From positions 1-44,565 of the forward strand of contig JAMONX010000044.1 of assembly GCA_027066435.1 (NCBI GenBank): a stretch of 44,565 bases of DNA, written 5' to 3'. Origin of the DNA: Campylobacterales bacterium (GTDB lineage Bacteria; Campylobacterota; Campylobacteria; Campylobacterales; QNZT01). The notes beneath the pieces were generated by a model, which searched no databases, was not told where the DNA came from, and saw nothing but the letters and a program-made list of their open reading frames with translations. The translations under genes and the position numbers were made by a program. Below, one piece after another: positions 34,745 to 44,190 of this stretch. The first letter of the stretch is position 1, and every line of letters starts with the position of its first letter.

Positions 34745-35563
34745 TTACGGAGTTTCTAACTCATTAAGCAAAAGTTTATCCCAACAACATGAATGAGTAT
34801 TGTTCTCTATAGAAATCACTTTGATATTATAAGTTTCCTGAAATTTATGTAAATAGCTTTGAAAAATCGATAGTGGTATATTTTGGTCATTCTGCCCCAC
34901 ATAATGTATTTGCTTTATCTTTGACAATTTTTCTGAAAGATTAGCTGGATTTATAACATCTAGTGTTGATATCTTGTGATATGTTGTCCAAGCATCTGTA
35001 TCAATGTTAGATGCTATAGTCACAACAAGTTTAACATCATTTCTATTGGCAGCTAATAACAATGAAGTAACACCTCCTCCAGAATAACCAATGAGATGAA
35101 ATTTTTGAATATGATATTTCTTTTTTGCAAAATCTAAAAATTCATTTAGACTAAATATTACATCATTAGAAAGTCTTTTGTTAGTCCAATAATTAACATC
35201 ACAGTTTCTAAAGTTTTTATCAAATACATTTTGGCACGGACGAGAAATATATATCTTATTTTTGATTGATTGATTAAGTGCTATATCTAAAGCAACATGA
35301 TTTTTAGGAGTAGGGTTCAAAGATGGTTCAGATTTTGTAACCCACGAAAACCCATCTCCTTCTATAAAAATATTGAAAACTTTTGATGAAGTTAAATCAT
35401 TAGGAATACAATAATTTAAATCAAATTTTGTTGTTGATGATATATTACAATGCCAAGATTTTTTCTTTAGCATCTTTATCATTTGTGCATTACTTTGGTG
35501 TGCACGCTTTGTTGCACACCCTGAAAATACTAATAAGAAAATAAATATAATAATTTGACTCAT
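34745..35563 (-). CDS. Alpha/beta-hydrolase lipoprotein
   Basis: A predicted lipoprotein esterase-like enzyme of 272 residues. The N-terminus is a lipoprotein signal with lipobox FSGC (Cys16). The nucleophile elbow is GYSGGG (GxSxG), a plausible acid is Asp in VGQNDQNIP, and the catalytic His is in NNTHSCCW. The overall layout fits the alpha/beta-hydrolase fold. Six other cysteines could form disulfides in the periplasm or at the cell surface. It follows the giant autotransporter gene in the same direction, with 41 bases between, so it may be cotranscribed. The substrate is unknown. Confidence 0.72.
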   Translation of the reverse strand: MSQIIIFIFLLVFSGCATKRAHQSNAQMIKMLKKKSWHCNISSTTKFDLNYCIPNDLTSSKVFNIFIEGDGFSWVTKSEPSLNPTPKNHVALDIALNQSIKNKIYISRPCQNVFDKNFRNCDVNYWTNKRLSNDVIFSLNEFLDFAKKKYHIQKFHLIGYSGGGVTSLLLAANRNDVKLVVTIASNIDTDAWTTYHKISTLDVINPANLSEKLSKIKQIHYVGQNDQNIPLSIFQSYLHKFQETYNIKVISIENNTHSCCWDKLLLNELETP

Positions 35564-35604
35564 AGGATTATCAAAGAGCCTAGAATGACTCTTTAATTTA
35601 GTTT

Positions 35605-38600
35605 TTAAAATTTTATTTCTGTAGATAATTGTAAATCCATATTGCTATAAGATGTATCACTTTGTTTAAAATTAGTATCAAGTGATATGGAAACAGTATC
35701 AGTTACTTTTGTTTTTATACCAGCACCTACAGTATACATTATTGACATCATATCTGGAGACTCAGTTGTAAATGAAGCTCCTTGCTCAAATTTTGAAACC
35801 GTTGCAACTCCGTTGTCACCAAAGTATTTATCTATACCTACCCTAAGTTGTGGTGTATAAGTTCCTTTAGATATTGTTATGTCTTTTTCTATCTTTGTTC
35901 CAATACCAAATGAACCTCTTGTTAAACTCTCTGACTCTACAGATAAGTTTAAGGCTCCAGCACCTGTTTCAGTATAAGCATCTTGATTAAACATTGAATA
36001 GTTCAATGAAGCAGATGGGGTAATTTTGATATCATTATAATTATAATTGTATGCTCCTGTAACATTCAATTGAATTTGTTTTGCGTCAATATCATAGTTA
36101 GCCGTTCTATCGATAGCTGTCTCTCTATGACCAGTTGTACTATGCATAGCATATCCCAATTGACCTTCTACTGAATATTCTCCAAATACATGTGATCCAT
36201 ATATAGAAGCTTGCACGCTTTTTACATCTGATTGATCATTGTTACCTGGGTTGGATTGTGTTACATCTGTTGCAAGATATCCAAGAGAAGCACCGATAAT
36301 TGTATTGTCTTTAATTATTTTATCCAAACCGAAAGATAGACCATTGGACGACAATTCATAACCATTATACATATCTAATTGATCTTGTGTTGCAGTAGAA
36401 CTCATCACTTTACCCCAAATGGATTTATCAAGAGTATCATCACCAGCCGACATACCACGTACAGTATCGATTCTTGAACCAATTGTATCTATTACTATGT
36501 CACTAGCACTTAAAGATGCTTGTGATAAAGAATTATTAGCAATAGGTGCTAGTTTTTTCACTTGCTTAGCTAATTTTTCTTTTGTATCTCCATATCCAAA
36601 ACTATCGAGTTCAAATTTTTGAATAACTTCAACCATATCATCATGCTGATTACCTTGAGCAGATATATTGGCTAATGCTTTTGCCGCATTATTTGAGAAA
36701 TGTCCACTAGTATCAGATTTTACAACATATAATTCTTTTGCTTCATATGCTCCTCCATTTGTTCTATCAGCTGCAACAACAACTTTGTTATTTTCTGTAT
36801 ATACTTTTGTATCAATAGAGAAACTATTATCTGTGACGAGTTGATTGGCTCCAATCTCCTTTTGAAAGTAATTTCCAGTGATAGTCTCGGCATCAATTAA
36901 AGTATATGTACCAGTATCAGATAAACTTCCAACATAATTAATATGAAACTTTTCATTTCCTGTTACTTTTAAGTCCTTTGCCACAGATATATATCCAGAA
37001 TTTTCAGTTGTAGATCCTGCATCATCTATCCCTGTGATATCAAGTGTATTGACTGTTGCACTTATTCCAGCATTATTAAGAGTAAGATTATTACCAACAC
37101 TCACTCGTGATGTTCCTATATTTAGTCCTGTCGTGCTATTGTGAAGTGTTACATTCTTTCCAAGTATGATATTTGAATCAATAGTCATAGCTGTCCCACC
37201 TCTAAATTCTTTTATCACTTCAGCACCAGCATAATCATATAAACCATTTACATCAATTAAATTAAGACTATTAATGCCTTTATCTCCACCAATATGAGTA
37301 TTACTTGCATATACATCATGTGAAATCGTTTGATGTACTTGGTTACTTGAAGTATTAAAATTTACCTCTTTTAAGTATTTCGAACTTTCACCTATACTTG
37401 TATCTGCAAGTGTTGTACCACCAAGATAGTTAAGTGTACCTATCTCATGAGTATCTGTTCTTACTGCAAATAAAGCATCCTTTATTTTTATTGACTTGTT
37501 ATTACTTATATTTACAGTACCATTACCATTATAAATCATTGGTCCATTAAGGTCTCCTTCAAAATTTACAGTACCAGTGTCACTTACATGGAAAGTATTC
37601 TTTGAAACAGAAACATTATCTTTGAAAGATACTGTACTACCATTTGTACCTGCATAAATAGACGCAAATGTACTTTTACCTGTAGTATTACCACCTACAA
37701 CTCCAGTAATTGTTGAATTTCCATTAAATTTCAGAACACTATGCTCTGCATTTTTTATGTTTAATCCTGTATAACCTGTAGAAATATTAACATTATCCCC
37801 AATTTGAAGCTCAGCTGAATGATTATCAAAATCAATTGTTCCTTTAAGACCAGCGTGAGCACTATTGACTCCACTTTGACCGTTTAATATGATTGTGCCA
37901 TCTCCATCAACTTTCATAGTATTAACATATACCATATTGTTAAATGTATCTGTTTTTGATGTCTTACCTGCTTTGATAGTGTTTATAATTTTATTTGCAG
38001 AACCAACAACACCAGTAACAATATTATCACCACCTAACTCAATAGTACCAGTATTATTCACATTTGTGTAAAATAATTGTTCTGTACCTATTTTTGCTGT
38101 CGCATCGATATCAGTAATCACTTTAGAAGCTGCTAGTATTAAATTTGCGTCACTATTAATGTTGATACTTTGTGCATATATATTACCGCCAATTGAAACT
38201 GTGCTAGAGGTTGCTCCCTCTGTATTAAGATTCACTACTTTAACACTGTCTGATATTGATGAACCTATATTTCCAGTTAGTACTCCAGCACCTTTAAAAG
38301 TTAAAGTACCATTCCCGCTACCTATACCTGTTGATTTTATATTTCCTGTGATAGTTTGATTATCCCAAAGGTTTACGGATATATCACTTTTGTCCTTGAC
38401 ATCAATGTCACCAACAAGACCAGTATGTAGATTTGCTGTACCATTATCATTTGTAAAGTTCAATGACGACCGTGTTGTATCTATATTATTGGTATTAAAG
38501 TTTGCAGTTCCAGAGCCAATTTTTGTCATAGAAGCTTCAACACCTTTTATAAAATTTGTAGTACCTTCATTAACAACAATAGTCTGGGCATTGACATCTC

Positions 38601-41600
38601 CATTAAAGGTAGATACACTATTTTGACTCTGTCCAGAATCTACAACAAGAAGCTTTTTCGAACTTTCTCCGACATCACCTGTTACAGTTTGTACGCCACC
38701 ATTTAACTTTAATGTTCCGTTGTTATTACTTGAAGCTTTGATTTCAGAAGTTATACTTTTATCATCCATTAAAGTGAGAGTTGAGTTAGACTTTCCCAAA
38801 ACAGTTTGAGTTGCATAAATATCAACATGCGAAGTTGTATCTGAATTATCTCCTATCTCTAATTTTTTAAGTAGATGAGTACTATCACTAATCTCCCCAT
38901 TGATAGATTGAGTACCCACTACCATTTCTAGTGTTACTTCATCATTATCATGTATAAATGTTGCATTAAGATCCCCATTTGCAATCTCTAAACGACCATC
39001 ATTTGCTTGAAAATCAACCACGGCATTTGAAGTTCCACCTGAAAGAGTATCATTAATCCTTACAGTACCATTTCCATCAAATTTTAATTTATCTGTAAAG
39101 ACCATATTATTAAAAACATCTGAACTACTACTATTTCCTGCTTGAATCTCTTTTAATATATTTGACTTTGAACCAACTATACCTGTTACAGTATTGTTCC
39201 CTCCTAAAAGCAATGTCCCTGTATTGTTTACATCAGTATTTATCTGTACTGCATGTATCACGTTAGAAGCGTTAAGTGTTAAATTTGTGTCATGATTAAA
39301 ATTGATATTTTCGGCATATATATCACCACCAATTAAATCTGAACCTAATCCCTTTGTATTTAAATTCAGCTCTTTAATACTAGTTGATTCTGAACCTATA
39401 CTTCCTGTTAGTTCATTAGAACCTTCAAAATTTACAGTACCATTTTGTCCAGTGATATTTCCATCAATTATTTTATTGACAACAAGATTGACAGATGCAT
39501 CATAATTTTGAAAATTTATATCACCAGTTAATCCATTGTATAAATTAATAGTTCCATTATCTTCACTAAAAACAATATCTGAACTGATAGTAGAAACTTT
39601 GTCAATATTAAAGTTTGCAGTTCCAGAGCCTACAGTTGTGCTATCTGCCGTTACATTTTTATCAAAATTGGCTATACCTGATCCAATATTGATATTTTTA
39701 GAGTCAATATTTTCTAAAAATGTTGAATTTGCATCACTTGTTTGTCCCGCATTGATAGTTTTAAATCTGTTACCGTTATCAATACCTAAAGATAAATCAA
39801 TCGTTTGAGTGCCTCCGGCAAGGGTAAGTGTTGCAGATTCATTTGAATCAGCACTAATACTATTTGTGATAAGTTTTTTACCTTCTCCAATCGTCAGTGA
39901 TGATTCTCCAATAAACTTTACATCTGATGCATAAATATCACCATCAACAGTAATGCCTCCAATTGTAGTAATTTTTTCCTCATTACTATTAATAACTGTT
40001 TTACCAATTTCAAATGATTCAAATACCTTGTCATTACTTCCAACATCATTCTTTATATACTGATTGCTTCCTATTGAGATAAAACTATTCGTATTATTGT
40101 GGTCTAAATTGATTTGTGAATGCAACTCACTACCTGTACCAGATAAAATAATATCAGAAGAGTTATGTACATTTATATCAGTTATATGCATTTGCCCTGT
40201 CAACTTTGTATCATCTGCATAATTTGCTAAATTTAATTCAGATATTTGATTTTCAGCAGTTCCTATATCTCCTTCTATTTCAACATATTCAGCAGTAGAA
40301 GAATAGCCAAGATCTATAGCATTATTAGTTCCTAAGACATTAATAGTACCCGTATTATTAATATCTGTAGTAATTGTATCTGTTAATAAATCACCAGCAA
40401 GATTGATAGTTGCATCTCCCTCATTAAAGTTAATACGGCTAGATCCTAAAAGCCTTCCAGAAGCATTTAAATCACCTGAACCCAAAGTAATTTCACCAAT
40501 TTTTGAGCTAGAAGTATAATAATAATAATCAACAGCATAAGGTGTAATAATCTTTCCACCTTCATCATACTGATACCTGGTGTATATATTTCCCACATCT
40601 CCACTAATAGTTGTAGATGTATTCTTATCCAATATCAATGTACCTTTATCAGTTCTTCCTGTTACATCACCACTGATATCACCAGAAATAACTTTTACTT
40701 GACCATTATCTGCAAAATTAATATTTCCAGAAATTCCATTGTTTAAGTTTACGATGCCACCTGAACTATGAATATTTCCTGACATATCGCCTTGTACTGA
40801 AACATTTCCATCATATGCTATGATTTGACCATTTACATTACCTACTATTAATACATCTGCATCAGCATTCTCAGATACTGTTAGAATCCCATTAAAATTT
40901 TCATTGAATTCTACATCACTTGCTTGATTAATAGTTAAATAAGTACTATTAACATTTTTATCAAAATTAACATCACCAGTTGTATTTACTATAGTCGAAT
41001 AGGCTTTCACCGTACCATTGAAGTCTACATTTCCCTTAATTTCAATAGTATTTCCATTATTTATACTAAGATTGATATTGTCACTAACCGTATTATTGCC
41101 TTCGAAAATAACCTGTGCATCATATTGGGAAGCACTATTTGAAGTACTATTATAGTTTTGCTGGACTGTAGAACTTTTTGAAATTGTCGTTACATTTTTA
41201 TCTTTTTGTACAGTTACTGTAAATACTGTATTAGGAGTAACTTTGTAAGTCGCATAAGAACGATTATTGCCATCTGTTCCTAAGTTTAAAACAGAAGCAG
41301 AAAAATTAGATGGTGATAAGTTTGAATTATTACCATCTTTAAAGAAAAAAGTACCATCTTCACCAAGCAATACATCGTCTGCTGTATCACTGGTACCATT
41401 AGTATCAATGCTTATCAAACCATTATATGTACTGAAAACTATTCTGGCAGGCTTAAAGACTATTGAGTCATTATCACTAGAATAAGTAGCATTTGCATCG
41501 GGAGTGCTTTCATATTGCGATATGGTTTTCCCCGGCACACTTAGATCTGTCGTAGTGTAGCTAGAGTCTACAAAAAAATCCTGTGCAATGATAGATGAAG

Positions 41601-41694
41601 GACTAAGAAGTGTTAGTCCTATTGATAGAGCAAGACCAATCTTACCACCTTTTAAGATACGAAACCTTGTATTGTTTATTCTAAATATATTCAT
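35605..41694 (-). CDS. Giant autotransporter (type Va) adhesin-like protein
   Basis: A 2029-residue surface protein. Residues 1-38 are a long signal peptide (hydrophobic LALSIGLTLLSPSSIIA after a basic N-region). The passenger, about 39-1650, is Gly/Asn/Thr-rich, beta-helix-like and built of at least eleven degenerate modules of the form GTLxLxGGxxTVTGxVGxS. An alpha-helical linker follows (about 1650-1755). The C-terminal beta-barrel (about 1758-2029) begins SIWGKVMSS and ends LQLSTEIKF, with the terminal Phe insertion signal. There are no cysteines. GGGAG precedes the ATG. No protease triad or known adhesin motif is seen, so adhesion or aggregation is inferred. Confidence 0.88.
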   Translation of the reverse strand: MNIFRINNTRFRILKGGKIGLALSIGLTLLSPSSIIAQDFFVDSSYTTTDLSVPGKTISQYESTPDANATYSSDNDSIVFKPARIVFSTYNGLISIDTNGTSDTADDVLLGEDGTFFFKDGNNSNLSPSNFSASVLNLGTDGNNRSYATYKVTPNTVFTVTVQKDKNVTTISKSSTVQQNYNSTSNSASQYDAQVIFEGNNTVSDNINLSINNGNTIEIKGNVDFNGTVKAYSTIVNTTGDVNFDKNVNSTYLTINQASDVEFNENFNGILTVSENADADVLIVGNVNGQIIAYDGNVSVQGDMSGNIHSSGGIVNLNNGISGNINFADNGQVKVISGDISGDVTGRTDKGTLILDKNTSTTISGDVGNIYTRYQYDEGGKIITPYAVDYYYYTSSSKIGEITLGSGDLNASGRLLGSSRINFNEGDATINLAGDLLTDTITTDINNTGTINVLGTNNAIDLGYSSTAEYVEIEGDIGTAENQISELNLANYADDTKLTGQMHITDINVHNSSDIILSGTGSELHSQINLDHNNTNSFISIGSNQYIKNDVGSNDKVFESFEIGKTVINSNEEKITTIGGITVDGDIYASDVKFIGESSLTIGEGKKLITNSISADSNESATLTLAGGTQTIDLSLGIDNGNRFKTINAGQTSDANSTFLENIDSKNINIGSGIANFDKNVTADSTTVGSGTANFNIDKVSTISSDIVFSEDNGTINLYNGLTGDINFQNYDASVNLVVNKIIDGNITGQNGTVNFEGSNELTGSIGSESTSIKELNLNTKGLGSDLIGGDIYAENINFNHDTNLTLNASNVIHAVQINTDVNNTGTLLLGGNNTVTGIVGSKSNILKEIQAGNSSSSDVFNNMVFTDKLKFDGNGTVRINDTLSGGTSNAVVDFQANDGRLEIANGDLNATFIHDNDEVTLEMVVGTQSINGEISDSTHLLKKLEIGDNSDTTSHVDIYATQTVLGKSNSTLTLMDDKSITSEIKASSNNNGTLKLNGGVQTVTGDVGESSKKLLVVDSGQSQNSVSTFNGDVNAQTIVVNEGTTNFIKGVEASMTKIGSGTANFNTNNIDTTRSSLNFTNDNGTANLHTGLVGDIDVKDKSDISVNLWDNQTITGNIKSTGIGSGNGTLTFKGAGVLTGNIGSSISDSVKVVNLNTEGATSSTVSIGGNIYAQSININSDANLILAASKVITDIDATAKIGTEQLFYTNVNNTGTIELGGDNIVTGVVGSANKIINTIKAGKTSKTDTFNNMVYVNTMKVDGDGTIILNGQSGVNSAHAGLKGTIDFDNHSAELQIGDNVNISTGYTGLNIKNAEHSVLKFNGNSTITGVVGGNTTGKSTFASIYAGTNGSTVSFKDNVSVSKNTFHVSDTGTVNFEGDLNGPMIYNGNGTVNISNNKSIKIKDALFAVRTDTHEIGTLNYLGGTTLADTSIGESSKYLKEVNFNTSSNQVHQTISHDVYASNTHIGGDKGINSLNLIDVNGLYDYAGAEVIKEFRGGTAMTIDSNIILGKNVTLHNSTTGLNIGTSRVSVGNNLTLNNAGISATVNTLDITGIDDAGSTTENSGYISVAKDLKVTGNEKFHINYVGSLSDTGTYTLIDAETITGNYFQKEIGANQLVTDNSFSIDTKVYTENNKVVVAADRTNGGAYEAKELYVVKSDTSGHFSNNAAKALANISAQGNQHDDMVEVIQKFELDSFGYGDTKEKLAKQVKKLAPIANNSLSQASLSASDIVIDTIGSRIDTVRGMSAGDDTLDKSIWGKVMSSTATQDQLDMYNGYELSSNGLSFGLDKIIKDNTIIGASLGYLATDVTQSNPGNNDQSDVKSVQASIYGSHVFGEYSVEGQLGYAMHSTTGHRETAIDRTANYDIDAKQIQLNVTGAYNYNYNDIKITPSASLNYSMFNQDAYTETGAGALNLSVESESLTRGSFGIGTKIEKDITISKGTYTPQLRVGIDKYFGDNGVATVSKFEQGASFTTESPDMMSIMYTVGAGIKTKVTDTVSISLDTNFKQSDTSYSNMDLQLSTEIKF
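37780..39705 (-). repeat. Internal segmental duplication in the autotransporter gene
   Basis: Two direct copies of a roughly 750-820 base segment, at about 38957-39705 and 37780-38600, lie 1113 bases (371 codons) apart. Nearly identical anchors are at 38497 and 39610 (shared core AAAGTTTGCAGTTCCAGAGC). At protein level the paired stretches are IGSGIANF/IGSGTANF, NVVTGIVGS-like motifs and VFNNMVF/TFNNMVY. Copies have diverged, with an insertion of about 12-15 residues (around IGTEQLFY) in the second. Confidence 0.75.
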
Positions 41695-41847
41695 AGTTAT
41701 TATCTCCCAGTAATTATTTTTAATTGTTATAATTGTATAATCGACAAAAGTATTTAATTTTTTAATTAAAGAATATTTTAATCTTTAGCTTCCTTTGAGT
41801 TAAGGAGTTTTATTGTCTTTGTATACTAGTCAAAACTATGCACTTTT

Positions 41848-41946
41848 ATGTTAAAAATTAAACTGAAACAAAACGATAAGAACATAGAGCAATCATATAT
41901 TTTTGGCTATTCTCTCGATATCATTAAAGGTGGAGATGAATTATGA
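41848..41946 (+). other. Possible small ORF in the autotransporter/DUF779 gap
   Basis: A 32-codon ORF on the plus strand starts at the ATG at 41848 and ends with TGA, giving a protein ending SLDIIKGGDEL. TTGTATACT, an extended -10 candidate, lies at about 41820-41828. No clear Shine-Dalgarno precedes the ATG. It could be a remnant or chance. Otherwise the gap 41695-41950 holds only AT-rich sequence and a weak hairpin (TCCTT/AAGGA, 41791-41806). Confidence 0.2.
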
Positions 41947-41950
41947 AAGT

Positions 41951-42325
41951 TTAATCTATCTCAATCTCTTCTAAATTTTTCTGTTCCTCTTTGGTAAAAA
42001 GCCTAGATACCGCTATAAACCTAACTCCCAAAGGAATTTCTATCGAAAAACTAGAGCCTCTTCCTTTTACTACATCTATTGTTAAGTGGGTATTTTTCAT
42101 ATATTCAAACTGTTCAGGTGACATAAAAAATTCACAACCGTGAATCTCCCCTAGCTTTACATCACGACTTCCGACCATAAAATCACCCACTTCAAAACAC
42201 ATCGGGGCGGAGCCATCACAGCATCCACCACTTTGGTGAAACATAAGTTCACACCCATGTTTTTCTCTTAGTTTATCTATGAGTTCATTTGCCTTTTGAG
42301 TCGATTGTACTCGTTTTGTCTGCAT
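41951..42325 (-). CDS. DUF779 family protein, aldehyde dehydrogenase partner
   Basis: A 124-residue DUF779 protein. The cysteine motif HQSGGCCDGSAPMCF (about 30-44) and IHGCEFFM are the family signature and suggest metal or Fe-S binding. It has no signal peptide. DUF779 genes recur next to acetaldehyde-type aldehyde dehydrogenases in many bacteria, and here it follows such a gene by one base, so cotranscription is near certain. Its biochemical role is unknown; an accessory or maturation role for the dehydrogenase is inference. Confidence 0.85.
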   Translation of the reverse strand: MQTKRVQSTQKANELIDKLREKHGCELMFHQSGGCCDGSAPMCFEVGDFMVGSRDVKLGEIHGCEFFMSPEQFEYMKNTHLTIDVVKGRGSSFSIEIPLGVRFIAVSRLFTKEEQKNLEEIEID

Positions 42326-42326
42326 C

Positions 42327-43823
42327 TTAGAAGAAACCTAATGCATTTTGATCATAAGAGGTTAATATGTTTTTAGTATGACGATAATTGTTTAACATCA
42401 TCATATGAGTTTCTCTACCAATACCTGATTTTTTATATCCACCAAATGACGCATGAGAAGGGTATAGATGATAACAGTTAGCCCAAACACGACCAGCTTC
42501 TATACCTCGTGTAAATTTTTGCATCTGATGTACATCTCTAGTCCATATACCAGCTCCTAAACCATAGATAGTATCATTTGCGATGGCAAGTGCTTCATCT
42601 TCATCTTTAAATGTCGTAACACTAAGAACTGGACCAAAAATCTCCTCTTGGAAAATTCTCATCTTATTGTCACCTTTGAAGATTGTCGGCTGTATAAAAC
42701 AACCATTTGGATAAGCTTCATTTTCATATTTTGCACCACCTATCAAAAGTTCTGCCCCTTCAGCTTTTCCAATATCGATATAATTTAAAATCTTTTCATA
42801 CTGATCTCTTGAAGCTTGAGCACCCATCATAGTAGAAGAGTCTAGTGGGTCACCCATCTTGATAGCTTTTACTCTCTCCAAGACTCTTTTCATAAATGGC
42901 TCATAAATACTCTCTTGAATTAAAGCACGAGATGGACAAGTACAAACTTCCCCTTGGTTAAATGCAAACAGCACCAAACCTTCAATAGCTTTATCAAAAA
43001 ATGCATCATCTTTGTCCATGATACTCTCCATAAAGATATTTGGAGATTTACCACCAAGTTCAAGTGTCACAGGGATAATATTTTCAGATGCATACTGCAT
43101 GATAAGCTTACCAGTTGTAGTTTCCCCTGTAAATCCAATCTTTTTAATTCCAGGATTTAGAGCTAACGGTTTACCACACTCCGGACCAAATCCATTTATA
43201 ACATTGATAACACCAGATGGAAGTATATCACTGATAATTTCCATCATAAGAAGGATACTAACAGGAGTCTGCTCTGCAGGTTTAATAATAACACAATTTC
43301 CAGCTGCAATTGCAGGTGCCAATTTCCAAGCAGCCATCAAAAGTGGAAAGTTCCAAGGAATAATCTGAGCAACAACACCTAAAGGCTCGTGTATCTCTTG
43401 TGAGATAGTATTTGAATCCAAATCAGAAACTGTACCTGATTCTGAGCGAATAACACTAGCAAAGTAACGAAAATGGTCTATCGCCAATGGCAAATCTGCA
43501 TTTATAGTTTCTCTAACTGCCTTGCCATTATCCCAAGACTCTGCGATAGCGAGCATCTCAAGATGCTCTTGCATCTTATCTGCAATTTGATTTAAAAGCA
43601 TACTTCTCTCAGTGACAGAAGTTTTCCCAAAGCTTTCAAAAGATTTCCAAGCTGCATCTACTGCAAGCTGAACATCCTTTTTATTTGACTGAGGTACCAT
43701 AGCCATCAATTTATTATCAATTGGCGAAGTCGCTTCAAAATAGTTCCCATCCACAGGTGCTACCCACTCACCACCTATAAAATTCTCATACTGTGTCTTA
43801 AATGTCGGTTTCTCAAATGCCAT
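42327..43823 (-). CDS. Acetaldehyde dehydrogenase (AcoD/ExaC-type)
   Basis: An NAD-dependent ALDH of 498 residues, close in motif to AcoD/ExaC/AldB enzymes that oxidise acetaldehyde to acetate. The general base Glu255 is in VTLELGGKSPN and the catalytic Cys294 in FNQGEVCTCPSRAL, where the CTCPSR form is characteristic of this subgroup. FTGETTTGK binds the nucleotide. The C-terminal HASFGGYKKSGIGRE is also typical. It is followed one base later by its usual DUF779 partner. A -10 candidate lies about 85 bases upstream. Confidence 0.92.
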   Translation of the reverse strand: MAFEKPTFKTQYENFIGGEWVAPVDGNYFEATSPIDNKLMAMVPQSNKKDVQLAVDAAWKSFESFGKTSVTERSMLLNQIADKMQEHLEMLAIAESWDNGKAVRETINADLPLAIDHFRYFASVIRSESGTVSDLDSNTISQEIHEPLGVVAQIIPWNFPLLMAAWKLAPAIAAGNCVIIKPAEQTPVSILLMMEIISDILPSGVINVINGFGPECGKPLALNPGIKKIGFTGETTTGKLIMQYASENIIPVTLELGGKSPNIFMESIMDKDDAFFDKAIEGLVLFAFNQGEVCTCPSRALIQESIYEPFMKRVLERVKAIKMGDPLDSSTMMGAQASRDQYEKILNYIDIGKAEGAELLIGGAKYENEAYPNGCFIQPTIFKGDNKMRIFQEEIFGPVLSVTTFKDEDEALAIANDTIYGLGAGIWTRDVHQMQKFTRGIEAGRVWANCYHLYPSHASFGGYKKSGIGRETHMMMLNNYRHTKNILTSYDQNALGFF

Positions 43824-43907
43824 ATTATTCCCTTTATATTAAAATTATTTATAAGAGCTTAATTTTATCATTAATAAGTTAATGGAGGGTGAATTTTAAT
43901 ATATTGA

Positions 43908-43913
43908 ATTATA
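43908..43913 (-). promoter_or_regulatory. Candidate -10 box for the acetaldehyde dehydrogenase gene
   Basis: TATAAT on the minus strand, 85 bases upstream of the ATG at 43823, preceded by TTAC. The AT-rich gap 43824-44190 holds no recognisable gene apart from this box and an inverted repeat at 44137-44176. Confidence 0.35.
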
Positions 43914-44136
43914 GTAATGTATATTGATATAACTTGCAATTTTTTTAAACCAATGGCAGAGAGGAAGGGATAATTTTCCAAGAAGATTTTAAAATATCTC
44001 TTCAACCTCAAATTTAGGGGGTTTATCTCTATCTACAACTAACTTTTATTCACAAATAAAACTTAATATTTACTTAAAAATTACTATTTTTATGAACATT
44101 TTTTTACTCTCTCATTGGAGTATAACAAAAAAATAT

Positions 44137-44176
44137 TTAGTATTTATATATTTTAAATCATCTATATAAATACTAA
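44137..44176. repeat. Perfect 14-bp AT inverted repeat
   Basis: TTAGTATTTATATA (44137-44150) and its exact reverse complement (44163-44176) are separated by 12 bases. It lies just beyond the stop of the broken gene at 44191. It contains almost no G or C, so it is a weak terminator candidate; an operator or inverted end is equally possible. Confidence 0.45.
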
Positions 44177-44190
44177 TTTAAAAGAACTAC

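Noticed and set aside
36419-41485. Several plus-strand ORFs of 60-90 codons opposite the autotransporter gene
   Set aside because: They are antisense shadows with low-complexity Pro/Val/Ser composition and no ribosome-binding sites.
42226-42242. A GGTGAAACA stretch in the DUF779 gene resembling half of parS
   Set aside because: The other half of the palindrome is absent, and it lies far from the cluster.
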